Source: Macrothele yani
Lineage: Eukaryota > Arthropoda > Arachnida > Araneae > Macrothelidae
Assembly (NCBI GenBank): GCA_039090855.1
Contig: CM077016.1
Span: forward strand, 52,409,436-52,473,435
Direction: 5' to 3'
Length of the DNA: 64,000 nt
Part shown: positions 9,892 to 22,000 of the stretch, piece by piece
How positions within the stretch are numbered: the first letter of the stretch is position 1
Layout of the letters: each line of letters starts with the position of its first letter
Translations under genes and position numbers: made by a program
Notes under the pieces: model-generated
What the model was told of the DNA's origin: nothing
The model's database searches: none
The model's input: only the letters and a program-made list of their open reading frames with translations

Positions 9892-10974
9892 CAGGGCCGG
9901 ATTGAGCTCTTGCGGGGCCCAGAGCAAAATTTCATTGTGGGCACTAAAAAATAAATCTCATAGTTTCATAAAGTTGTTTCTGAAAATTATCGTTCGTGAA
10001 GAAGACACGAACACTACCGTAAAGACAAAACGATTATCTCAAAGAAGTATTTGCTCTAAGCTTAAGAAAAAGACCATAATACGGACTGAAAATTTAAAGA
10101 GAGGATGGAAGAGAGATAGAGAAAGAGAGGGAAAGAGAGAGAGAAGGATAGAGAGAAAGAGAGGGAGAAGGAAAATGAGAGGGAGAAAGAGAGATAGAAA
10201 AAGAGAGGAAGAGAGATAAAGAGAGAGACCGAGAGAGAGAGAAAGTAAAAAGTGTTAAAATCTACGATTTTCTTTCCCGGTAGAAGAGGTTTAGGTTGCA
10301 CTGGGACTCATATGACAGATTATTCCCAAAATGATAAAAAGATACCTGCTTAGCGAATATTTTCTCATTGCGAATATTTTTGTATAGGAAATATAATAAA
10401 GATCCCTCTAAAATAAATTGATATAAACAGTTTTTTCTCCTGATACATGTTTAGTGATTGATTTTTAATGCACAGTGGAGTAACTGACAAATTAGTGACA
10501 TTCTAAAGTTTTATACGCGTTCATATATGAAAGTTGCTTTTTTTTTCTTTTTTTTTCTTCTTCAACTTCTTGTAATGTTGGAAAAGTGGCCTCCAGTTGT
10601 AGTCCGAAAGTAACTTGGATATTGATCTTTTTATTTCCTTAAATTTAAGTATCAGGTTTTCACACAAATTGTTGGATATATGAAAGTAGGGTACCCCAAA
10701 ATGATTAAATTTAATTTGCTATTTCATGAACGCGGAAAAGATTAAGGTGGTTACAAAAATCATTTCGAATCTGCAAATCTCAGTGTTCGTACGACGAACA
10801 GGGGGGATAATGTATTCAAAAATGGGGAGATTCCAAACAAACAAAAAACTTCAAAAATATATTTTTAAAGGGCCTTGCGCCCCAAAAGTTACCAAAAAAA
10901 TTCTGTTAATTTTTTTTTTACCTGCGGGGCCCGGGGCGACCGCCCCGGTTGCCCCTATGATCCAGCCGGCCCTG
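9892..10974. mobile_element. Non-autonomous hAT-type element
   Basis: A 1083-bp element with short inverted ends (CAGGGCCGG at left, CCGGCCCTG at right) followed by imperfect pairing of GGGGCCC-rich subterminal sequence. It is bounded by a perfect 8-base direct repeat, CACATAAT (9884-9891 and 10975-10982). The 8-bp duplication and CAG...CTG ends are the hAT superfamily signature. No transposase is encoded. The interior includes a (GA)n-rich stretch. Confidence 0.85.
10098..10245 (+). repeat. GA-rich microsatellite
   Basis: Imperfect GAGAGA/AAAGAGAG run inside the hAT-type element. It yields low-complexity reading frames (Arg/Lys/Glu-rich on plus, Ser/Leu/Phe-rich on minus) that are not genes. 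Confidence 0.9.
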
Positions 10975-11242
10975 CACATAATTAAGTATGAGTAGTAACT
11001 ATGCACGTAATTAGGGATGGGTAGTAACTAGGCTCAATGGCAAGACTCATTACAACGCCAATAGCACGTAATTAAGGATGGGTAGTAACTATGCACGTAA
11101 TTAAGGATGGGTAGTAACTAGACTCCCCAAAACAAAAAATGCTTGGGCGCTTCGTATTGTCACTACCTAGCGCTGTTTGTTGTGATTACACTGTCGACAT
11201 GTGTGGAACGTGCAGTCCCACATAGCTATCGGTCACGATTTT

Positions 11243-11372
11243 TTTGTTGTTGATTGTTTTGCGGTTTAACTACTACCCATCCCTAATTTAGATAAGCGCC
11301 CCCCCCTGCCTCATCCGGTACTCAAACCTGGGCCCTTCTCAAACGCTATATTCTGCCAACAGGACGGCCGCC
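11243..11372 (-). repeat. Diverged SINE-A-like relic
   Basis: In minus orientation it shows a degraded tRNA-like 5' part (GCGGCCGTCCTGTTGGCAGA), a box-B-like AGGTTTGAGTACC, then AAATTAGGGATGGG and TTAAACCGCAAAAC, in the order of the SINE-A body. Too diverged for certainty; it could be a related older family. Confidence 0.55.
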
Positions 11373-11380
11373 GTGATTTA

Positions 11381-12662
11381 CGGAGGGTGAGTCATAAGTA
11401 ATAAGTCATGTGAGAGGCAGTTTGAGATGGCGTTGTTTTTTTTCAGAAATAAACGATCGTTTGAACTGGGACTTGTTTTATAGGTAGAAAGAGCATTTCA
11501 TGGACTATCAGAAGTTGCTTTGGTGGTGGACATGAATATGAATTAATTAGTTGTTTTTTTTCTTTCAGAACATGGAGGGAAAAACGGCAGTTCGAGAACT
11601 GTTGCGTCATTACTGGAAAAAGGGACTATCTGCGCATGCTGCGGTCGCCGAAATTTGTGCAGTGGAAGGTGTGGGCGTAGTCAGCTACGCCACAACAAAA
11701 AGATGGTTTGTTCGCTTTAACAAGGGGGACACCAGCCTTCAAGATGGGCGTCGCTCTGGCAGACGGTAGATTCGAAAAGCCCTGCGTGAAGCCGTAGAGG
11801 CAACACCAACCACTCGCAGATTGTCGGACGAGATTGGGATATCACAAATCCAGCGTGGTTCGTCATCTCCACAAGCTTTGGGAGGTCAATAAGGAGCTGC
11901 CGAGTGGCACCCGACGAATTGACCCGAGCACAAGCTCAAAGGCGGATGGAATTGTGCAGAGAGCTGCTGAACTACTCCATGAACAAACGTTTCATCAGAC
12001 GAATTGCTACTTCTAATGAAAAGTGGATCTTTTTCCGTAATCCCGACATGCGAAACCAGTGGATTAACCCGGACCAGCTTCCAGAACCCGTCGCTAAGCG
12101 GGGACGCTTCGAACACAAAGTCATGTTGTGTTTCGTGGAATTTTGAGAAGCCCATACACTTTGAATTCGTTCCAGCTGGGCGAGGCGTCTCCACTGCGCT
12201 CTACTCTCCACAACTCAGAGGATGTACGAAGCTCTGGTCCGTAAGTACCCCGCCCTGTCAACAGAAAACAGGTTCTCCTTCAGCACGATAACGCACCACC
12301 CCATACCGCCCGTTCAACATGAGATAAGATCCGGGAGCTCGATGGAATCGAACTTCTTCCACATCCTGCCTATAGCCGAGACCTTGCCCCCAAGTGACTA
12401 CCACTTGTTTCGGTCGATGGCACATTTCTTCCGTGGCAGAACCTTCCGAAACCGTCATGAGGTGGAACCCGGGTTCCAGGAGTTTTTCACCTCAAAACCC
12501 AAGAAGTGGTACAGAGCGGGAATTCACAATTTGGCAGAAAGATGGCTTCAGACCATAGAACATAATGGCTTGTATTTCGAAGACTGAATTGTATTCGTTT
12601 GTACTTTACACATGTCTGAAGTTTTCCTATCCAATGGCTCATTACTTTTGACTCACCCTCTG
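11381..12662 (+). mobile_element. Mariner-type transposon, both ends present
   Basis: A 1282-bp element with inverted ends: CGGAGGGTGAGTCATAAGTA at left and the reverse complement CAGAGGGTGAGTCAAAAGTA at right, each next to a TA (11379-11380 and 12663-12664). Length and TA flanks fit the mariner group. It contains one broken transposase gene. Confidence 0.92.
11572..12587 (+). pseudogene. Mariner-type transposase, multiply broken
   Basis: The start is the ATG at 11572 (MEGKTAVRELLRHYWKKG), followed by the N-terminal helix-turn-helix region to RSGRR, then a TAG at about 11767 and several frame slips and stops. The catalytic part is readable in pieces: NEKWIFFRNPDMRNQWINP, PAGRGVS, a DNAPPH-like segment near 12286-12300, and the SDYHLFRSMAHFFRG segment, ending NGLYFED and TGA at 12585-12587. 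The first catalytic Asp position reads Asn (AAT) in SNEKWIFF, so the active site is also lost. The second and third Asp are about 35 residues apart after allowing for the frame slip. Confidence 0.85.
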
Positions 12663-12698
12663 TACGTGAGTGACATCGTTTTAGTACATTACTTTGCT

Positions 12699-12720
12699 AA
12701 TCACTATTATAATAGTGATT
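12699..12720. repeat. Perfect 22-bp palindrome
   Basis: AATCACTATT/ATAATAGTGATT region is fully self-complementary. It is flanked at a distance by a second inverted pair (CGTTTTAGT near 12677 and ACTAAAACG near 12722), giving a nested cruciform-like arrangement just right of the mariner. Confidence 0.7.
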
Positions 12721-12952
12721 GACTAAAACGCCGCCTAGCACAACGTTTGTCGGACTAAAACTCCATTTGATACATGGTGGTTATATTTCGATTTGATATT
12801 CAACATGTATTAAGCAACGACATTACATTTTGGCGTCGAAAGGGCAGACTGCATCAGGTGTCCAAAAGTAATCGAGAACTTTGAACCTTTTTGAAAATGG
12901 TTCCTTACTGAATTCCGTGGTAATGTGTAAGCCTATCACAGTTAAACATTTT

Positions 12953-13139
12953 GTGATAGGTTGCACCAAAAAGTGGTGCTAATTCAGCTGCAACACTTTC
13001 TGAGAAAACAAAACCCAACAACGTGGTTCAGCTTTACACCACATTATGGTACAAGTTTGCACTCAAGGTTGCATCATGTTTCGGTGTTTATTTTGCACGA
13101 CAGAATGGTGTATCACCCCTTTTTGGTGCAACCTATCAC
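12953..13139. mobile_element. Small inverted-repeat element (MITE-like)
   Basis: About 187 bp bounded by inverted repeats: GTGATAGGTTGCACCAAAAA at the left and its exact complement ending CCTATCAC at the right. No coding potential. A clear target duplication was not found, so the superfamily is undetermined. Confidence 0.65.
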
Positions 13140-13330
13140 GAAATTTTCAACAGCTTATCTTGATCTCCAAGTATACATTTAATAAACTTTCGGCAGCAGT
13201 TTTTTTTTTTGGGGGGGGAGCTTGTATGTGGCATCACTCCTGCAAAGAAATATTGAAAACTTCTTACCCTGTTTCAGTTCCCACCACGTACACGTATTTT
13301 TTTTTTGTCATACGTATTCCAAAAAATAAT

Positions 13331-13437
13331 TTTTTTTGATTGAAGGTTAAACGATTACCGTGAGCAACTCAATGGGCTATAAGCAGTCGCCCGTCCAAAA
13401 TTTGGGGTCACTGGTTCCAGGGAAGGGAGAGAACCGT
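13331..13437 (-). repeat. SINE-A copy 4, 5'-truncated
   Basis: Only the 3' half of the SINE-A body and tail is present (T-run, GGTTAAACG, GTGAGCAACTCAATGGGC, to GGGAGAGAACC). The tRNA-like head is absent, as from incomplete reverse transcription. Confidence 0.85.
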
Positions 13438-13658
13438 AAAGATATATACCTAAAATGACAAGCTGTCCTGAATTCTTGAGGACAGTCCTCAAATTTAGTT
13501 TACTGTCCCTAAAAACGTATGCCTTCGGGGAAGCAAATTGTCCTAAAATTTTGATGTTTGTCCTCAAGTGTACACAAATTTGCACTTTCTTATTTGCTCG
13601 TTAGATTTCTAATGAAAAATGTTCTTAAAAAATAGTGTTCGTTGAACTATTTCTTTTA
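13438..13658. other. No recognisable feature
   Basis: Non-repetitive AT-rich sequence between two SINE fragments. It includes a loose repetition of GTCCTNAA-type words, but no gene is seen. Confidence 0.4.
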
Positions 13659-13850
13659 TTTTTGATAGAAGGTTAAACGACCACCGTGAGCAACTCAACG
13701 GGCTATAAAGCAGTCGCCCGACCCTAATTTATGGTCACTGGTTCAAGGGAAGGGAGAGAGTCAGTGCTGTAAGTCATACAGCATCCATGCCTCACCGGGA
13801 TTTGAATCCGGACCCCTTCACGAACGATGGTCATAAGCCAGCGCTTAGAC
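13659..13850 (-). repeat. SINE-A copy 5, head-truncated
   Basis: SINE-A body plus box-B region (GGATTTGAATCC on plus), ending at GCGCTTAGACCG before box A. More diverged than most copies. Confidence 0.85.
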
Positions 13851-13971
13851 CGAAAACTTTCCACCCCTCACATTACGTAACGCTCATGGCGGACCAACCG
13901 TAAACTCGTTCTTCCTTTGTATAGATACCTGCACTACATACTGACTGACAGAAGATCTCTTATACTCAGCT

Positions 13972-13985
13972 TCTATGTGCTACCT
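13972..13985. repeat. Left target-site duplication of the SINE-B satellite
   Basis: TCTATGTGCTACCT, immediately before the SINE-B head. The identical 14 bases occur at 48065-48078, immediately after the last satellite monomer. Confidence 0.9.
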
Positions 13986-14071
13986 GGGCCGCGGGTGGCC
14001 TAGTGGTCACCGTTCGTGACTGCCATGGAGATAACCTCAGGTTCGAACCACTAAATACCCGCCGTGCGTTG
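13986..14071 (+). repeat. SINE-B head (tRNA-derived, pol III boxes)
   Basis: The only head sequence in the 34-kb array. It starts GGGCCGCGGG, has box A (TGGCCTAGTGG) and box B (GGTTCGAACC), then CCGCCGTGCGTTGG. Compared with the solitary copy at 60534-60848 it lacks 24 bases just after box B. In the solitary copy that segment lies between two CGATCC words, so the loss looks like recombination between short repeats. This would be the RNA polymerase III internal promoter of the founding SINE. Confidence 0.9.
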
Positions 14072-16036
14072 GATGGGCACGTTAAGCCGTCGGACCCAGG
14101 GTACTGGTCCCCCGGTAGTAAATAAGGGCGTCTTCTACCTCGCTTCCGTGTCACTTTCCTGTCAGGCACTTTAGCCCAAATCTCCTAGCTTCCTATTTCT
14201 AAGGGTTGTTTAAGACCCGGGGTCAGACACTTCCTTCCTAAAATCCTCTGCATATGATCTGATGGGCACATTAAGCCGTCGGACCCCGGGTGCTGCCCCC
14301 CGGTAGTAAATAAGGGCGTCTTCTACCTCGCTTCCGTGTGACTTTCCTATCGGGCACTCTAGCCCAAATCTCCTAGCTTCCTATTTCTAAGGGTTGTTTA
14401 AGACATGGGTCAGACACTCCCTTCCTAAAATCCTCTACATATGATCTGATCTGATCTACCAGAGCATTGAATGGGCACGTTAAGCCGTCGGACCCAGGGT
14501 ACTGGTCCCCCCGGTAGTAAATAAGGGCGTCTTCTACCTCGCTTCCGTGTCACTTTCCTGTCAGGCACTTTAGCCCAAATCTCCTAGCTTCCTATTTCTA
14601 AGGGTTGTTTAAGACCCGGGGTCAGACACTTCCTTCCTAAAATCCTCTGCATATGATCTGATGGGCACGTGAAGCCGTCGGACCCCGGGTACTGGCCCCC
14701 GGTAGTAAATAAGGGCGTCTTCTACCTCGCTTCCGTGTGACTTTCCTATCGGGCACTCTAGCCCAAATCTCCTAGCTTCCTATTTCTAAGGGTTGTTTAA
14801 GACCTGGGGTCAGACACTCCCTTCCTAAAATCCTCTACATATGATCTGATCTGATGGGCACATTAAGCCGTCGGACCCCGGGTACTGGCCCCCGGTAGTA
14901 AATAAGGGCGTCTTCTACCTCGCTTCCGTGTGACTTTCCTATCGGGCACTTTAGCCCAAATCTCCTAGCTTCCTATTTCTAAGGGTTGTTTAAGACCCGG
15001 GGTCAGACACTTCCTTCCTAAAATCCTCTGCATATGATCTGATGGGCACGTGAAGCCGTCGGACCCCGGGTACTGGCCCCCCGGTAGTAAATAAGGGCGT
15101 CTTCTACCTCGCTTCCGTGTCACTTTCCTGTCAGGCACTTTAGCCCAAATCTCTCCTAGCTTCCTATTTCTGGGGTTGTTTAAGACCCGGGGTCAGACAC
15201 TTCCTTCCCTAAAATCCTCTGCATATGATCTGATGGGCATTAAGCCGTCGGACCCCGGGTCCTGGTCCCCCAGTAGTAAATAAGGGCGTCTTCTACCTCG
15301 CTTCCGTGTGACTTTCCTATCGGGCACTCTAGCCCAAATCTCTTAGCTTCCTAAAGGGTTGTTTAAGACCTGGCGTCCTTTCCCTTTCTAAAATCCTCTA
15401 CATATGATCTGATCTGTTCTACTGAGCATTGAATGGGCACGTTAAGCCGTCCGGACCCGGGTACTGACCCCCCCGGTAGTAAATAAGGGCGTCTTCTACC
15501 CTCGCTTCCGTGACTTTCCTATCGGCACTCTAGCCCAAATCTCCTAGCTTCCTATATTTCTAAGGGTTGTTTATGACCTGGGATCAGACCTCCTTCCTAA
15601 AATCCTCTACATATGATCTGATCTGATCTGATGGGCACATTAAGCCGTCGGACCCGGGTACTGGCCCCCCGGTAGTAAATAAGGGCGTCTTCTACCTCGC
15701 TTCCGTGTGACTTTCCTATCGGGCACTTTAGCCCAAATCTCCTAGCTTTCCTATTTCTAAGGGTTGTTTAAGACCCGGGGTCAGACACTTCCTTCCTAAA
15801 ATCCTCTGCATATGATCTGATGGGCACGTGAAGCCGTCGGACCCCGGGTACTGGCCCCCGGTAGTAAATAAGGGCGTCTTCTACCTCGCTTCCGTGTCAC
15901 TTTCCTGTCAGGCACTTTAGCCCAAATCTCCTAGCTTCCTATTTCTAAGGGTTGTTTAAGACCTGGGGTCAGACACTTCCTTCCTAAAATCCTCTGCATA
16001 TGATCTGATGGGCACATTAAGCCGTCGGACCCCGGG

Positions 16037-19000
16037 TCCTGGTCCCCCGGTAGTAAATAAGGGCGTCTTCTACCTCGCTTCCGTGTGACTTTCCTATCGG
16101 GCACTCTAGCCCAAATCTCTTAGCTTCCTATTTCTAAGGGTTATTTAAGACCTGGCGTCAGACACTCCTTTCCTAAAATCCTCTACATATGATCTGATCT
16201 GATCTACTAGAGCATTGAATGGGCACGTTAAGCCGTCGGACCCCTGGTACTGACCCCCCGGTAGTAAATAAGGGCGTCTTCTACCTCGCTTCCGTGTCAC
16301 TTTCCTATCGGGCACTCTAGCCCAAATCTCCTAGCTTCCTATATTTCTAAGGGTTGTTTATGACCTGGGATCAGACACTCCCTTCCTAAAATCGTCTACA
16401 TATGATCTGATCTGATCTGATGGGCACATTAAGCCGTCGGACCCCGGGTACTGACCCCCCCCCCGGTAGTAAATAAGGGCGTCTTCTACCTCGCTTCCGT
16501 GTGAATTTCCTATCGGGCACTCTAGCCCAAATCTCCTAGTTTCCTATTTCTAAGGGTTGTTTAAGACCTGGGGTCAGACACTCCCTTCCTAAAATCCTGT
16601 ACATATGATCTGATCTGATGGGCATATTAAGCCGTCGGACCCCGGGTACTGGCCCCCGGTAGTAAATAAGGGCGTCTTCTACCTCGCTTCCGTGTGACTT
16701 TCCTATCGGGCACTCTAGCCCAAATCTCCTAGTTTCCTATTTCTAAGGGTTGTTTAAGACCTGGGGTCAGACACTCCCTTCCTAAAATCCTCTACATATG
16801 ATCTGATCTGATGGGCACATTAAGCCGTCGGACCCCGGGTACTGCCCCCGGTAGTAAATAAGGGTGTCTTCTACCTCGCTTCCGTGTGACTTTCCTATCG
16901 GGCAGTCTAGCCCAAATCTCCTAGCTTCCTATTTCTAAGGGTTGTTTAAGACCTGGGGTCAGACACTCCCTTCCTAAAATCCTCTACATATGATCTGATC
17001 TGATGGGCACATTAAGCCGTCGGACCCCGGGTACTGGCCCCCGGTAGTAAATAAGGGCGTCTTCTACCTCGCTTCCGTGTGACTTTCCTATCGGGCACTC
17101 TAGCCCGAATCTCCTAGTTTCCTATTTCTAAGGGTTGTTTAAGACCTGGGGTCAGACACTCCCTTCCTAAAATCCTCTACATATGATCTGATCTGATGCG
17201 CACATTAAGCCGTCGGACCCCGGTTACTGGTCCCCCGGTAGTAAATAAGGGCGTCTTCTACCTCGCTTCCGTGTGACTTTCCTATCTGGCACTCTAGCCC
17301 AAATCTCCTAGCTTCCTATTTCTAAGGGTTGTTTAAGACCTGGGGTCAGACACTCCCTTCCTAAAATCCTCTACATATGATCTGATCTGATGGGCACATT
17401 AAGCCGTCGGACCCCGGGTACTGGCCTCCCGGTAGTAAATAAGGGCGTCTTCTACCTCGCCTCCGTGTGACTTTCCTATCGGGCACTCTAGCCCAAATCT
17501 CCTAGCATCGTATTTCTAAGGGTTGTTTAAGACCTGGGGTCAGACACTCCCTTCCTAAAATCCTCTACATATGATCTGATCTGATGCGCACATTAAGCCG
17601 TCGGACCCCGGGTACTGGTCCCCCGGTAGTAAATAAGGGCGTCTTCTACCTCGCTTCCGTGTGACTTTCCTGTCGGGCACTCTAGCCGAAATCTCCTAGC
17701 TTCCTATTTCTAAGGGTTGTTTAAGACCTGGGGTCAGACACTCCCTTCCTAAAATCCTCTACATATGATCTGATCTGATGGGCACATTAAGCCGTCGGAC
17801 CCCGGGTACTGGTCCCCCGGTAGTAAATAAGGGCGTCTTCTACCTCGCTTCCGTGTGACTTTCCTATCGGGCACTCTAGCCCAAATCTCCTAGCTTCGTA
17901 TTTCTAAGGGTTGTTTAAGACCTGGGGTCAGACACTCCCTTCCTAAAATCCTCTACATATGATCTGATCTGATGCGCACATTAAGCCGTCGGACCCCGGG
18001 TACTGGTCCCCCGGTAGTAAATAAGGGAGTCTTCTACCTCGCTTCCGTGTGACTTTCCTATCGGGCACTCTAGCCCAAATCTCCTAGCTTCCTATTTCTA
18101 AGGGTTATTTAAGACCTGGGGTCAGACACTCCCTTCCTAAAATCCTCTACATATGATCTGATCTGATGGGCACATTAAGCCGTCGGACCCCAGGTACTGG
18201 TCCCCCGGTAGTAAATAAGGGCGTCTTCTACCTCGCTTCCGTGTGACTTTCCTATCGGGCACTCTAGCCCAAATCACCTAGCTTCCTATTTCAAAGGGTT
18301 GTTTAAGACCTGGGGTCAGACACTCCCTTCCTAAAATCCTCTACATATGATCTGATCTGATCTGATGGGCACATTAAGCCGTCGGACCCCGGGTACTGGC
18401 CCCCGGTAGTAAATAAGGGCGTCTTCTACCTCGCCTCCGTGTGACTTTCCTATCGGGCACTCTAGCCCAAATCTCCTAGTTTCCTATTTCTAAGGGTTGT
18501 TTAAGACCTGGGGTCAGACACTCCCTTCCTAAAATCCTCTACATATGATCTGATCTGATGGGCACATTAAGCCGTCGGACCCCGGGTACTGGTCCCCCGG
18601 TAGTAAATAAGGGCGTCTTCTACCTCGCCTCCGTGTGACTTTCCTATCGGGCACTCTAGCCCAAATCTCCTAGCTTCGTATTTCTAAGGGTTGTTTAAGA
18701 CCTGGGGTCAGACACTCCCTTCCTAAAATCCTCTACATATGATCTGATCTGATGCGCACATTAAGCCGTCGGACCCCGGGTACTGGTCCCCCGGTAGTAA
18801 ATAAGGGCGTCTTCTACCTCGCTTCCGTGTGACTTTCCTATCGGGCACTCTAGCCCAAATCTCCTAGCTTCCTATTTCTAAGGGTTGTTTAAGACCTGGG
18901 GTCAGACACTCCCTTCCTAAAATCCTCTACATATGATCTGATCTGATGGGCACATTAAGCCGTCGGACCCCGGGTACTGGTCCCTCGGTAGTAAATAAGG

Positions 19001-22000
19001 GCGTCTTCTACCTCGCTTCCGTGTGACTTTCCTATCGGGCACTCTAGCCCAAATCACCTAGCTTCCTATTTCAAAGGGTTGTTTAAGACCTGGGGGCAGA
19101 CACTCCCTTCCTAAAATCCTCTACATATGATCTGATCTGATCTGATGGGCACATTAAGCCGTCGGACCCCGGGTACTGGCCTCCCGGTAGTAAATAAGGG
19201 CGTCTTCTACCTCGCCTCCGTGTGACTTTCCTATCGGGCACTCTAGCCCAAATCTCCTAGCTTCCTATTTCTAAGGGTTGTTTAAGACCTGGGGTCAGAC
19301 ACTCCCTTCCTAAAATCCTCTACATATGATCTGATCAGATGGGCACATTAAGCCGTCGGACCCCGGGTACTGGCCCCCGGTAGTAAATAAGGGCGTCTTC
19401 TACCTCGCTTCCGTGTGACTTTCGTATCGGGCACTCTAGCTCAAATCTCCTAGCTTCCTCTTTCTAAGGGTTGTTTAAGACCTTGGGTCAGACAATCCCT
19501 TCCTAAAATCATCTACATATGATCTGATCTGACCTACTAGAGCATTGAATGGGCACGTTAAGCCGTCGGACCCCGGGTACTGGCCCCCGGTAGTAAATAA
19601 GGGCGTCTTCTACCTCGCTTCCGTGTGACTTTCCTATCGGGCAATCTCCTAGCTTCCTATTTCTAAGGGTTGTTTAAGACCTGGGGTCAGACACTCCCTT
19701 CCTAAAATCCTCTACATATGATCTGATCTGATGGGCACATTAAGCCGTCGGACCCCGGGTACTGGTCCCCCGGTAGTAAATAAGGGCGTCTTCTACCTCG
19801 CTTCCGTGTGACTTTCCCATCGGGCACTCTAGCCCAAATCTCCTAGCTTCCTATTTCTAAGGGTTGTTTAAGACCTGGGGTCAGACACTCCCTTCCTAAA
19901 ATCCTCTACATATGATCTGATCTGATGGGCACATTAAGCCTTCGGACCCCGGGTACTGGCCCCCGGTAGTAAATAAGGGCGTCTTCTACCTCGCTTCCGT
20001 GTGACTTTCCTATCGGGCACTTTAGCCCAAATCTCCTAGCTTCCTATTTCTAAGGGTTGTTTAAGACCCGGGGTCAGACACTTCCTTCCTAAAATCCTCT
20101 GCATATGATCTGATGGGCACGTGAAGCCGTCGGACCCCGGGTACTGGCCCCCGGTAGTAAATAAGGGCGTCTTCTACCTCGCTTCCGTGTGACTTTCCTA
20201 TCGGGCACTCTAGCCCAAATCTCCTAGCTTCCTATTTCTAAGGGTTGTTTAAGACCTGGGGTCAGACACTCCCTTCCTAAAATCCTCTACATATGATCTG
20301 ATCTGATGGGCACATTAAGCCGTCGGACCCCGGGTACTGGCCCCCCGGTAGTAAATAAGGGCGTCTTCTACCTCGCTTCCGTGTGACTTTCCTATCGGGC
20401 ACTTTAGCCCAAATCTCCTAGCTTCCTATTTCTAAGGGTTGTTTAAGACCCGGGGTCAGACACTTCCTTCCTAAAATCCTCTGCATATGATCTGATGGGC
20501 ACGTGAAGCCGTCGGACCCCGGGTACTGGCCCCCGGTAGTAAATAAGGGCGTCTTCTACCTCGCTTCCGTGTCACTTTCCTGTCAGGCACTTTAGCCCAA
20601 ATCTCCTAGCTTCCTATTTCTAAGGGTTGTTTAAGACCCGGGGTCAGACACTTCCTTCCTAAAATCCTCTGCATATGATCTGATGGGCACATTAAGCCGT
20701 CGGACCCCGGGTCCTGGTCCCCCATTAGTAAATAAGGGCGTCTTCTACCTCGCTTCCGTGTGACTTTCCTATCGGGCACTCTAGCCCAAATCTCTTAGCT
20801 TCCTATTTCTAAGGGTTATTTAAGACCTGGCGTCAGACACTCCTTTCCTAAAATCCTCTACATATGATCTGATCTGATCTACTAGAGCATTGAATGGGCA
20901 CGTTAAGCCGTCGGACCCCTGGTACTGACCCCCCCGGTAGTAAATAAGGGCGTCTTCTACCTCGCTTCCGTGTCACTTTCCTATCGGGCACTCTAGCCCA
21001 AATCTCCTAGCTTCCTATATTTCTAAGGGTTGTTTATGACCTGGGATCAGACACTCCCTTCCTAAAATCCTCTACATATGATCTGATCTGATCTGATGGG
21101 CACATTAAGCCGTCGGACCCCGGGTACTGACCCCCCCGGTAGTAAATAAGGGCGTCTTCTACCTCGCTTCCGTGTGACTTTCCTATCGGGCACTCTAGCC
21201 CAAATCTCCTAGTTTCCTATTTCTAAGGGTTGTTTAAGACCTGGGGTCAGACACTCCCTTCCTAAAATCCTCTACATATGATCTGATCTGATGGGCACAT
21301 TAAGCCGTCGGACCCCGGGTACTGGCCCCCGGTAGTAAATAAGGGCGTCTTCTACCTCGCTTCCGTGTGACTTTCCTATCGGGCACTCTAGCCCAAATCT
21401 CCTAGTTTCCTATTTCTAAGGGTTGTTTAAGACCTGGGGTCAGACACTCCCTTCCTAAAATCCTCTACATATGATCTGATCTGATGGGCACATTAAGCCG
21501 TCGGACCCCGGGTACTGCCCCCCGGTAGTAAATAAGGGTGTCTTCTACCTCGCTTCCGTGTGACTTTCCTATCGGGCAGTCTAGCCCAAATCTCCTAGCT
21601 TCCTATTTCTAAGGGTTGTTTAAGACCTGGGGTCAGACACTCCCTTCCTAAAATCCTCTACATATGATCTGATCTGATGGGCACATTAAGCCGTCGGACC
21701 CCGGGTACTGGCCCCCCGGTAGTAAATAAGGGCGTCTTCTACCTCGCTTCCGTGTGACTTTCCTATCGGGCACTCTAGCCCGAATCTCCTAGTTTCCTAT
21801 TTCTAAGGGTTGTTTAAGACCTGGGGTCAGACACTCCCTTCCTAAAATCCTCTACATATGATCTGATCTGATGCGCACATTAAGCCGTCGGACCCCGGGT
21901 ACTGGTCCCCCGGTAGTAAATAAGGGCGTCTTCTACCTCGCTTCCGTGTGACTTTCCTATCGGGCACTCTAGACCAAATCTCCTAGCTTCCTATTTCTAA

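Larger units (their letters stand above)
9856..11124. repeat. 29-bp minisatellite, interrupted by a hAT-type element
   Basis: Units of CACGTAATTAAGGATGGGTA plus GTAACTATG occur at about 9856-9891 and from 10975 to 11124 (starts near 10975, 11004, 11065, 11094, with a diverged stretch between). The element at 9892-10974 inserted into one of these units. Confidence 0.75.

Noticed and set aside
10062..10301. Ser/Leu/Phe-rich membrane protein
   Set aside because: Translation of the (GA)n microsatellite inside the hAT-type element.
13966..14169. Minus-strand small protein at the array start
   Set aside because: It is antisense to the SINE-B head and body; a similar frame at 47801-47986 arises from the same repeat.
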